A DNA stretch of 64,000 nt from positions 62,001 to 126,000 of the forward strand of contig SWDT01000186.1 in NCBI GenBank assembly GCA_009193035.1, written 5' to 3'. The stretch is from Halicephalobus mephisto. Lineage: Eukaryota > Nematoda > Chromadorea > Rhabditida > Panagrolaimidae. Position numbers and translations under genes: made by a program. Each line of letters begins with the position of its first letter. The stretch's first letter is position 1. Below the pieces are notes generated by a model that made no database searches, was not told the DNA's origin, and was given only the letters and a program-made list of their open reading frames with translations. Below, one piece after another: positions 43,491-53,607 of this stretch.

Positions 43491-46380
43491 GTTTCGATAA
43501 TAACATTTTTGAAAATCCAATGGATTATGATCTGCAAATTTTTATAAAAATTAATTCTTGCTTTTTATGAATCATCGTTTCTTTCTTCGAACACGTGGGC
43601 ATACGTACATAACTTCGGAATGGGGGATAAATGTCATCTTAGTAATCATTAATCTACCGGATCAACTGGTTTATAGACAAATAATGACGGCATAAAAATG
43701 ATAAAATTAAACATTTTTTAAAATTTCAAAAAATTTCAAAAAAATTTCGAAAATAATCGTTTTTTTGTAAAAGTTTATAAATTTAGAAAATAGAAGATTT
43801 TGGTGATTTTGAATTTTTGAAAAGATGGAAAAGACAAATTTTCGAAGGGTTATTTGGACCTTAGTTATGGTGTTCGAAAACTAGAAGTACTTTTATGAAG
43901 CGCCATTAGTTCTCGAAAATGAATAGGTTTTGTATTTCATATAACCCTAATTCGGAAGTTTCTAGATTCATCTAAAGTCCGACATATTAATTACAAAATT
44001 TTATAAAATTACGAAATAATCACACAAAATCACAATTTTCAAGTAGATTACTGTAATTTCTAACAACTTCTAAGAATTCCCGTCGAGACTATTTTGTGAA
44101 AATTTATATTTTTATAATATATAATCGATTACAAAATTTTATAAAATTACGAAATAATCACACAAAATCACAATTTTCAAGTAGATTACTGTAATTTCTA
44201 ACAATTCCCGTCGAAATTATTTTGTAAAAAATTTGTATTTTTATAATATATAATCAATTAAAAAATCCTATAAAATTACGAAATAATCACACAAAATCAC
44301 AATTTTCAAGTAAGTTACTGTAATTTCTAACAACTTCTAAGAATTCCCGTCGAAATTATTTTGTAAAAAATTTATATTTTTTCATTATAATATTACTGTT
44401 GTAAAAATTCAGAAAAGAATCATTGAATTCCCTACTTTTTGGAAGAATTCCAACTTGACTGATGTCAGACATCCTCATGGACGAGTCCGTTAATTTTTTT
44501 TTGACTAACGTTGGTCGTTCCTGGTAAGACATGGATCCGAAATGCAATAGCAATGAAAAAGACATTACTCGAGGGACTTGAACTTTGTTGACCTCTCTAA
44601 CCTGGGTCTGAGTGAAATTTTTAAAGTTCAAGAATTTTTTAAACGAACAATGCTCGCTTTTGGATTTTGGATAAAGTTATAAAACATAAAATAAAATTTT
44701 GGGATTTTTCAGAATGGAGTGGATTTTCCCAGGACCACAGAAAAACATAAAAATGTTAATTTTGGTCTCAACTGGAAAGTTCCAAAATTTCGTGTTAGGA
44801 CATTTTGAAAAAGATTTAATTTTTTACAATAAAGTAATTTTAGAATCTATTAAATACTTCCAAAATAAAAAAAATAAAAATGTTAATTTTTGTCTCAACT
44901 GGAAAGTTCCAAAATTTCGTGTTCGGACATATTAAAAAAGATTTAATTTTTTACAATAAAGTAATTTTAGAATCTATTAAATACTTCCAAAATAAAAAAA
45001 ATAAAAATGTTAATTTTTATAATTTTTAGTCTCAATTGGAAAGTTTCAAAATTTCGCGTTGGGACAATTTGAAAAAATTGTGGGAAAAAATTTTATTTTT
45101 GAAAATTGTAGAATTTCAGAATTTACTGTGTACTTTTGGAATTTTAAACCACAACATACAAATTCTGCATTTTCGGTCTCAACTGGAAAGTTTCGAAATT
45201 TCGCGTCAAAATTTTAAAAAAAATTTATTTTTAAAAATAGTATAATTTCAGAATTGAATCAATTTTGAAAATCTTGCAGAAACAAAAATGTTAATTTTTA
45301 CAATTTTCGGTCTAAATTGGAAAATTCAAAAATTTTTGAAGAAATTTTTTTACATTTTCTAATAAAATAATTTTGGAACCTTTTTGTGGACAAATAGGAT
45401 TAAAAATAATCCTAGTATTTTTCATTACTATTTTTACGAAAAAGTTAATTGCCAATTTTTCAAACAAAAATTATTTTTTTAAATAAAATTACTTTTCTAA
45501 TAAAATTTACTTTTTTAATTAAAATTTACTTTTTACGAATAAAAATTACTTTTTTAAATATAAATTATTTTTTTAAATTAAAATTACTTTTTACGAATAA
45601 AAATTATTTTTTTAATAAAACAGATGGTCGGAAATTTTCACAACGAAAAAGTTTATTAAAAACTAAAATTAGCATTCCGAATTAGGATTTTGTAGTTTTT
45701 GTTCGCCGACAAAAAAGTGATGTTAGATTGTAGTTGAAAAAGTAGTTTTCAAAAATGCTTACTGTAGATATGTAAAAACTGCAAATCAACGAAACATGTT
45801 GTTAAGCAAAATTGTAAAAATTAAATATTTTTATTTTTTAAATTTGTAAAAAATTGGAGAATTTAATAAATTTAAAAAATCTAAAACATTGGAAAAAGTT
45901 TTGAAAGTTTTTAGAATTTTAGAGTTTTTAAATTTTCTGTAATTTAATAGATTCTGAAATTTCCGATAATATTTTAGAAATTTTATGAATATTATGGATT
46001 CCTATAGGAGCTTCAAAAAATCCTCCAGAATCTTCACAAAACTTGAAACTTTAGAAATTTTTGGATTTTAAAATTTTCTGTAATTTAATAGATTCTAAAG
46101 TTTCCGATAATATTTTAGAAATTTCATGAATATTATGGATTCTTATAGGAGCTTCTAAAAATCCTCCAGAATCTTCACAAAGTTTAAAAATATTAAAATT
46201 TTAGAATTTTAAAATTTTCTGTAATTTAATGAATTTTGAACCTTTCTGAGATTTCATCAAAACTTTTGTAATTCTCTACAATGTTATAAAAATTTTCAAA
46301 AACTAAAATCAAAATTCTAAAAGTTTCTAGAATTTTACAGAAGTCAGTAGAAACTTAGTGACAATAATCAACATCATTAT
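43491..46380. repeat. A+T-rich desert with further local repeats
   Basis: Three units at about 43,990-44,370 share ACAATTTTCAAGTAGATTAC and CTAACAACTTCTAAGAATTC. At 44,740-45,330 a unit with GTCTCAACTGGAAAGTTCCA recurs four times. At 45,890-46,240 a unit with TTTTCTGTAATTTAATAGAT recurs. No supported gene; short frames are A+T-rich artefacts. Confidence 0.65.
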
Positions 46381-48760
46381 TTTTCAACTTTGGGAAAATT
46401 CAAAATGGTTTTTGTTAAGATGGAAACCAGAAATATATTAATAATCTTTGCTAGCAAAATAAGATACCCCGCAACTATATTTTATTTCTCACACAATACA
46501 ACTGGAAGTCTCACTCATGGCCTACAGTATCCCACACTCCCTGATATTCAGATTATCTCTTCTAGTTTTTTGTTTCGACAGTAATCTAATAATAGATCGG
46601 ATTATATTGACTGAAAACCAGCTGTTAGGATAGAAAGTAGAAGTACATTAACCATCTTCACTACCATAATGAGACACAACAATTATTAAAAATACTCCTA
46701 CACAACTATACCCGAGAACCCCATTTGTACCTTACAGTATCCCATACTCCCTGATATTCGGATTATTGCTTCAGGTTATCTCTCTAGTCCAGTTTTCTGT
46801 TCCAATAATTTTAAATTTATAAAAAAGTATTTTTAAAACTGTCTTAGACTTAGATATTAATTACAATTTACCATCCAAATGTAAGGTTTAAAAAATTAAC
46901 TACATTGTTTAAAATCAAAAACACAGTTTCAGTCGTTATCCAAAAAACATATCTTTTCAAAAATTTTTTATTTTAGAAATGATTTATTTTCGTGACTTTT
47001 CGTTGAGATTTGAACAATCCAGAATTCGATCGATTATTCTGAAAAGAAACTGATAAACGAAAAAACATCGAAATTAGTTATAAAATTAACTCCTACAATG
47101 AAGTTCTTGATGATCACAAAGAGTCCGTTTATTCTTAAACGAAAATGGAAATTAACACTAAAATTAAACTAAAAAAGCGAATTCTCTCACAATCACGACG
47201 AATCCATTTATTCCTAGGTACGAGTAAAAGTCTGAAATTAAAACTAATTACTATTAAGAACATTCTAGTAATCACGAAGAGTTCTTTTATTCTTAAACGA
47301 AAATGGAAATTAACACTAAAATTAAACTAAAAAAGCAAATTCTCTCACAATCACGACGAGTCCGCTTATTCTTAAGCGAAACTAACATTTGACATTTCTA
47401 AAAATTGAAAAAAGTTGAATATGACAAATTTGCGGTTATTTTCTACTTTTGGATCATTATCAAATCCTTGTTATAGTAAAGTAAATCTCCTGTTGAAGAC
47501 GAATCTGTCGATGGAATCCTAGAGAAAAACAGACTATCAAAATCCATGAAAAATTCTAACTAATTCGAATAAATCCAAAAAATTATGAAATTTTTAATTT
47601 TTGTATTTTTTAATTATTTTTGTGTTAATAATCCTGGAAATACTGCTTTTATTTCTTTTATATTAACGTGATTGACTTTATCAGTCTTAAATTTTATGGA
47701 TTCCATTGATTTTTGATCAAGAACAATAAAAAAATTGTTCTAATTGAATTTTTTGGGTTATTTCTGTTATCATATTTATTTTTTGGACAAATAAACTTAT
47801 TTCAACGACAAGTATCAAATAATTGGACTTTTAGGTGATAATAAAATAAAAAATCAAAGTAAAATTAATACTTGAGGATTTGATTCATCTTCTATCAGAA
47901 CAAAATGGATCTTCTTTAATCTCCTTGATTTGTAGCAAATTGTCGTCAATGATATTCGACTGTCGTGGGATAGAAAGTGAACTTTCGTTATAAAAGCTCT
48001 AATGCTCATAATAAGTTCGTTTTTTCAAAGGCAGGTGTAACTCAACTTTAAAATTAACTCGAGAACAAAATAAAATCTTGCTCCGAAATTTTCGATGATT
48101 ATAAGGAATTCGCTTATTCCTAAGTATTAGAACAAATCAAAGAAGAAAATAGAATGAACTCTTACTATAAAATTTTCAATTATCATGATGTATTCGCTTA
48201 TTTCTAGATATTATAACTGATTTAGATAGGAAATAGAATGAACTCTTACTATGAAATTTTCAATTACCATGATATATTCGTTTATTCCTAAGTATTAGAA
48301 CAAATCAAAGAAGAAAACGAAATCAACTCTTGCTACGAGATCCTCAATTATCATGATGTATTCGCTTATTCTTAAGCGTCAGAACAAACCTAAGACAATG
48401 AAATCAATTCCCATCATGATATCCCTAATCATGACAATAAATTTGCTTTTTGAAATGTAAGTGAAATTTTTCGTCGAAAATACTTCAGAGTAGTAAATGA
48501 GACAATAAAAAAACTCATAGTTACTTAGTGAGCTGAATCTTCTTATTTGTGTTCTATTATTATGAACCATATTTATTCCTAAGTAAACTCAGTGGAGACA
48601 CCCTATTGATAGAGTACTAAAAAAGTACGAACCATGTTAACTTTATATTATTAGTCAGTTTTTATATCTTTCTGTCAACACTTTGAATGACATTCTTGTG
48701 ATTTCTAACATTATAGAATCGTTAGAATGCTATTTAATTAATTCAACAATCGTTGTTATA
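46381..48760. repeat. Desert with larger duplicated units
   Basis: CAGTATCCCA(C/T)ACTCCCTGA recurs at 46,525 and 46,737 in a roughly 215 bp duplication. CGAAAATGGAAATTAACACT recurs at 47,130 and 47,300. A roughly 115 bp unit with ATGATGTATTCGCTTATTTC recurs about four times at 48,050-48,400. No gene. Confidence 0.65.
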
Positions 48761-48814
48761 CTGTACTAAATGACTGGTATACTTGAACTTTGTTCTTTAA
48801 GATCTTACATGCAG

Positions 48815-49291
48815 AAAATAGCGCTAATGTACCAGATGTATGAATCAAGCATAATGTATGAGTGTATTATTTCAATGTATTGGTATAAAAGCATAATTTA
48901 TCCAATACATGGGAATCCTTTGAATATATCAATACATATAACATACGTAGTTTTTGTATGTACTTCTCTATAAGTTTATAGTTCTGTCTCTGTATCTTTA
49001 TATTTCTATTTTTATACCCCTGTCACTATATCCTTATATTTCTATATCTATATGTTTTTACACTCCTATTATTTTATTTTCGTATATCTATTTTTATATC
49101 CTTGCGTTTCTATCTCTATGTTCTTATTCAACTATATATACATAAAAATAGCGCTAATGTACCAGATGTATGAATCGAGCATAATGTATGAGTGTATTAT
49201 TTCAATGTATTGGTATAAAAGCATAATTTATCCAATACATGGGAATCCTTTGAATATATCAATATATTATATAACATACGTGGTTTTTGTA
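48815..49291. repeat. Direct repeat pair upstream of saposin-like gene
   Basis: Two copies of about 145 bp (from 48,815 and from 49,145), nearly identical (AAAATAGCGCTAATGTACCA ... GGAATCCTTTGAATATATCA), separated by about 185 bp rich in TCTATATCTATAT. The right copy ends about 180 bp before the gene start. Confidence 0.92.
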
Positions 49292-49359
49292 TATAATAAA
49301 GGTCCTGAGATCGGCTATCGCTCTCAATTACTATCGATATTCATTTTCCCAAGCGTTCT

Positions 49360-49400
49360 TCGATGATAACGTTAATAAACAGTTATCAATATATAACGAC
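49360..49400 (+). promoter_or_regulatory. GATA-type sites in saposin-like gene promoter
   Basis: GATGATAACG at about 49,362 contains TGATAA, and CAGTTATCAA at about 49,380 holds the reverse TTATCA. Paired TGATAA sites about 100 bp upstream of the start are typical of worm intestinal genes driven by ELT-2; saposin-like genes are often of this class. Inference. Confidence 0.45.
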
Positions 49401-49471
49401 CAGAATTGGACGAATTGTTTTCACTTTATAAACTTTCAATCAAGACAGAAAGCTTCATTTAAAAGATCCTA

Positions 49472-49832
49472 ATGAATATTAAACTTACTTTCGTCTTCTT
49501 GACTTGCTTGGTCCTTTCTATCCAAGCCGCAGGACCTTATTGCGATCTTTGTATGAATATCATCGACGAAATCAAACGAGAATTTAACAATGATTTCACC
49601 GATGTTACTGTAGATCAACTGGGAGATGCCATTGATGCTCAGTGTGACGTTCAGACCAATGGAGGACTCGAAGACTCCATATGCAGAAACACCATGAATC
49701 AAGGTAAGTAAATATTAAGCATTTTGTAAAAGATATTTCGAAATTCCCTTTTTAGATAAAGATACGTTGCTCGTGGCTCTTCAAGCTGGAGAATCTTCTC
49801 AAGAATGCTGCAATGAAGCGGGAATGTGTTAA
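49472..49832 (+). CDS. Saposin-like (SapB) small secreted protein, copy 1
   Basis: Two exons: 49472-49703 and 49756-49832; 102 residues; 52 bp intron. A signal peptide (MNIKLTFVFLTCLVLSIQAA) precedes YCDLCMNIID, the opening CxxC of a saposin B domain, then single cysteines (AQCD, SICR) and a closing ECCNEAGMC. Family members of this size in worms (caenopores/SPP) bind lipids and can permeabilise bacterial membranes, usually from the intestine; this activity is inferred. One N-terminal and one C-terminal pair of cysteines exceed the minimal set of six. Converges with its paralog at 51,187-51,779. A family-1 MITE relative begins 11 bases after the stop codon. Confidence 0.82.
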
Positions 49833-49842
49833 TTTTCTTTAG

Positions 49843-50033
49843 TACAGTGGAATATCGATATAAAGCACTCTCAAGAGACCGGACAAATCGTGCCTTATAT
49901 CGTGGGGTGCCTTTTATCGAGGGTCGAATATGACTAAAATTCCTTAAATTCTCGCAAATTTGTATGTGGACCAAACTAACGCACTGAAACCTTGCCTTAT
50001 AGCCTGGGTGCGTTATATCGAGATTCCAATGTA
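49843..50033. mobile_element. Diverged pogo/Tigger-like MITE in the 3' flank of saposin-like copy 1
   Basis: TA-flanked; left end CAGTGGAATATCGATATAAA, right end GTTATATCGAGATTCCAATG. The interior keeps GACCAAACTAACGCAC, comparable to the AGACTAACCAAACTCAC block of family 1. TIRs of the CAGTGGAAxxTCGATATAA type are typical of pogo/Tigger elements. Confidence 0.7.
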
Positions 50034-50360
50034 TTTGTTTTTTAATAAGATACGCCCAATAATCATCCTTAGAAAAAATAAAAATCGATTTTTCACATGA
50101 TTGTCTCGACACGGATTTGGAGAAGATTCAGGAATTCCAGAATCCTGATTTCAAATGTTAATTTTAGAACTTTTTATGAAATTTCAGATGATTTCAAAGA
50201 TTTTTGTGGAATTGATTAAAATTTCGTAAGATTTCCAGAGATTTTAAAATCTCCTATTGAATTTTGAAAGACTATATGGAATCTCGGGAGATTTCGAAAA
50301 TCTCTATAAAATTGACCAAATTTTCAGGATTTTTCCACTAGATTCTAAGATTCTAGAAAA

Positions 50361-50707
50361 CTACATAAAAGATGGATACACAGTGTATAATGTACGGATA
50401 CATTAAAACGGTTCTAATATATTGGATACATTATATATATCGATATATTAGAGCTATTCGTTCTATGTAGTCTTAGATATATACTTTAATACAGTATCAG
50501 AGACAGATATTAATACAGGCACAAAAAATAGATATATCATATATAATATACGGATATATTAAAACGGTTCTGATTTACCAGATAAATTATATTCACTGTA
50601 TCTATATATCCTATAAAATGCACTGATATTCTACTTAATATATCGATACATTGAATATAATTTATCTGTTAAATCAGAGCTGTTTTAATCCACTTTTTTG
50701 CGTGCAC
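50361..50707. mobile_element. MITE family 2
   Basis: Shares ATGTACGGATACATTAAAAC, TAGTCTTAGATATATACTTT and AATACAGGCACAAAAAATAG with the copies at 33,024, 60,081 and 62,844. Confidence 0.7.
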
Positions 50708-51186
50708 AAACACATCCAAAGAACAATTCGAAATTTCAGAACCTTTTAGCGAAGTCCGGAAGGTTTTAGGAACTTTTGTAAGATTCTTGAAGGCTACAAA
50801 GATGTCCAAAAATAATTTAAGATATCAGAACTGTACTGAATTCTGGAAAATTCAAGGATTTTTTGTAAGATTCTAAAAAACTACGAAATTTCCGAAAGAT
50901 CATTTAACATTCAAAATCTTGATGTGGAATTCTGAAGGATTCCAAGAATTTTCGCAAGATTCTAAAAACCACAAAAACTTCCAAAAGATCATCTGCTATT
51001 TTTGAATTTTCCAGTAAATTCTAAAAAATAAAAAATTCATGTCCGATTCAAAAACGAATTTAATAATTTTCTAAATCAAAAACCTCTGATATTTTTGTTT
51101 GAATTGTGATGTTCCATGATAGCTGATAAACTTTATTTTTTCATAGAAAATTTTAATTTTTTTTTGAATTTTCCTTTAAAAATCAT
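50708..51186. other. Spacer between convergent saposin-like genes
   Basis: Iterations of GGAATTCTGAAGGATTCC-like words; no gene. Confidence 0.45.
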
Positions 51187-51779
51187 TTAACACATTCCTC
51201 CTTCAACACAACAGTCGTTGGAAGATTTTCCGGCCTTGAGGGCAGCAAGCAATGTGGCACTGTCTGGAAAAAATAAGTTGAAAAAAAAAAGAAATTTAAA
51301 AAATTACCTTGCTTGATGATGCTCTTGCACATGGTGGTTTCGAGTCCACTGGTGTTAGCAGCACATTGAGAATCGGCATCGGCCTAAAAGGTGGTTTTCA
51401 ACTTTGAAAATATTCCTCTTTTAGAAGTTTATCTAGCGCTGAGAAAAAGACTACTCGGGATATACCAACTTGATATATCTTTTTCGACCGATATTCTGCG
51501 AATGCCAGATATTAGCACTCTCCAGTCAGGAACAGAACCGGAGCTTTCATGACTGGCAGTCACGCACACTAACCACTGCGCTACTAACGAAACCTTCCTT
51601 TTTCTTAAAAAATATAAAAAACAAACCTCAAGTTGAGCTTGGGTCACGTTAGTGAAGTCGTTGTTGAAATCTTTCTTGACTCCATCGATGATTTTAACGC
51701 AGAGACTGCAGAAAGGTCCTGCAGCATTAGCGGAGGCAACGAGGCAGACCAAGAGGACGGCGATGAGCTTGCTGTTCAT
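51187..51779 (-). CDS. Saposin-like (SapB) small secreted protein, copy 2
   Basis: Three exons: 51627-51779, 51308-51383, 51187-51263; 101 residues. Signal peptide MNSKLIAVLLVCLVASANAA, then FCSLCVKIIDGVKKDFNNDF, SQCAA, TMCKS and a closing DCCVEGGMC, the same cysteine layout as copy 1, with which it also shares a phase-1 intron before DSATLLAALKAG. It has one extra phase-0 intron (51384-51626, GTTTGT donor) that contains a tRNA-derived SINE candidate. Role inferred as for copy 1. Divergence from copy 1 is substantial, so the duplication is not recent. Confidence 0.83.
51425..51595 (-). mobile_element. tRNA-derived SINE candidate in saposin-like intron
   Basis: On the minus strand an A-box-like TAGCGCAGTGGTTAGTGTGC and a B-box-like GGTTCTGTTCCTG are spaced as in a tRNA gene. 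An anticodon arm CGTGA/TCATG can form around a GCC (Gly) triplet, but acceptor and T stems are degraded, so it is not a working tRNA gene. About 95 bp of unrelated body follows, down to roughly 51,425. No second copy seen in the window. Confidence 0.6.
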
Positions 51780-52222
51780 TCTGACACTGAAAGGTAGTCG
51801 AATACAACTTATGTTTTTGTTCCTGCCTTATAAGGAAAATGAAGATCCGGTCCCTCCCCGGACCTTTCTTTTATGATAAGACAGAAACGTGTCCGCTTTT
51901 AATTGTCGGTTGATAAGATTTTTATTATGCCATCAAAAGGTTGGAAAAACGGACTTCATTCCGGAACCCCAAAATATGATCAGTTCGAAAAAAGTGGTTT
52001 TTAGAACACGGAAATCCTCGAAAAGTGTTTTCTGAGGATTCTTCAAGCCTTTCACGAGGTTTGCGGGATTTTTTTCCGAGATCTTTGAAATCATTTGGAT
52101 TTCCTCATTTAAAATACTATCAACCTCCTAATACTCATGTTTCAAGTATGGTAAATATTATCAAAAACAACCAGTTCCGACAAAACAACGAACAACTCTC
52201 GGAAATAGATAAATTACACAAC
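51780..52222. promoter_or_regulatory. Region between saposin-like copy 2 and RPB5
   Basis: Contains the upstream region of the minus-strand saposin-like gene. TTATAAGGAAAATGAAG and GTTGATAAGATTTTTATTATG (a GATA-like TGATAA at about 51,910) are visible. It also holds the RPB5 3' end. No other gene. Confidence 0.4.
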
Positions 52223-52995
52223 TCAAACTGCAAGTCTGTAGGTGATGTAGCGACCAGCAGTTTCGGAGGATCTGACAATCTTGACAACTTGACCACGACG
52301 AAGTCCGTAGTATCGGGCAACTGGGTCGCTGCACTGGATTCTGGGTAAATTATGGTCTTTCAGTTTGCTGAAACCGGTGCGTAAATTTCACCAACAGTAA
52401 GGATGGAAACTTACTATCTAGCCAAAAGTTCAGTTTTTTCTTGAGGAGTCATAATGACATGTTCTGGGACCAATTCGTGTTCAGTGATGTTCACCATCAG
52501 TTCGGCTTCGAGGAACTGCTCAATAACGTACTTGGGAGCCATGTCCATGATAGCTGTTTTAGCCGAAGGAGTCATTCCGACTTGAACGACGACAATCGCA
52601 CGAGTAATCTTCTGTTCCTGCATTTGCTGACAAATTGTCTTGATTGTTTTAATGCCAATCTTGGGTTCTTCTGGGAAAAATACTAGTAACTGATCTGAAA
52701 TGTACTTTAATAAGGAGAGTACTAGAGGAATTTAGGTTACTTGTCGGATCATCGGTGTGACAAGCAAGAACAATCAAATCTGAACGAGCCGGTCTTCTTT
52801 CGCTCGGTTTGTCTCCAAATTGCTGTTTAAATCCATCTAAATCTAAATCCAACTCTTCTTGAGTAACGAGGTAACCGCGATCATGACACATCTGGAAGAA
52901 AATTACCGAAATCCATATATCAACGAAACTCCAACCTGCATGATTGTTTTACGGATTCTCCAAAGACAGTAAACTTCATTTTCGTCGTCAGCCAT
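52223..52995 (-). CDS. rpb-5: RNA polymerase subunit RPB5 (RPABC1)
   Basis: Four exons: 52936-52995, 52741-52891, 52415-52694, 52223-52367; 211 residues, against 210 in human POLR2E. The N-terminal half begins [20 protein letters not shown] and has [13 protein letters not shown]. The assembly domain is unmistakable: [72 protein letters not shown] and [12 protein letters not shown]. The subunit is shared by RNA polymerases I, II and III. Boundaries were fixed by reading phase and by family sequence at each junction (e.g. AR|Y|KLKD). It is divergent from the tubby gene, starts 612 bp apart. Confidence 0.97.
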
Positions 52996-53607
52996 ATTGA
53001 GATCTGCAAAACAATATTATTTAAATTTCTCAAGCAAAAAGAACGGAATTTAAACGGAAAAAAGTGGAAAATCCGGGGAATTGCGAAACTCCAGTTTTCA
53101 GAAAACGCGCAATCTTTTTTCGTGTCGAGACCTTGCTGACCAGAAGAAGCAAAAAAATTAGGGAAAAGTTGGCATTAATAACCGAAAAACGGTTATTTTC
53201 ACCAAGTATTGATTTTTACAAGCAGATAAAACTGGTTGAAAATTAGCATTACGAAATCGATTTTTTTAGGATTTTTTATTTTTTGTTTTTTTACGGATTT
53301 TATTTTTTTTAATTTGTACTCATGTACGGAATTAATCGAATTTCTTACTACTTCTTATGAGCTAAATCCTCATTGGATTTACTGGTATTTCCCCGTTGGC
53401 ATGCGTCTGAAGCTTTAGTTGCCATGAGCAACGGACCAATTTGATCGTCCTGCTCTCCTGAAGAATTGGCCGGTTGCTTACAAGTTTCAATTGCAAGCAG
53501 GTAATATTGGATTGGGCGGAGTTAGAATTCACTAGTAATTTTTCGTTTTTGTTTCCCTAGGAAACGGACCACGATTCGAAGAATTTTATAAATTTTATTC
53601 GTCAATA
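52996..53607. promoter_or_regulatory. Divergent promoter region of RPB5 and tubby
   Basis: No coding sequence seen. Contains GGATTGGGCGGAG near 53,510 (a G+C-box-like word) and GCCATGAGCAACGGACC near 53,420. It must serve both genes. A TTCCCTAG acceptor at 53,559 could be the spliced-leader site of the tubby gene. Confidence 0.45.

Noticed and set aside
48954..49145. Hydrophobic frame rich in Tyr, Ile and Ser
   Set aside because: Translation of a TCTATATCTATAT low-complexity stretch between two direct repeats.
51519..51595. Functional tRNA-Gly gene in the saposin-like intron
   Set aside because: The T stem and acceptor stem have mismatches and the B box is off consensus, so a SINE head or decayed tRNA is more likely.
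52025..52348. Plus-strand frame over the RPB5 last exon
   Set aside because: Antisense to the conserved C-terminal RPB5 exon.
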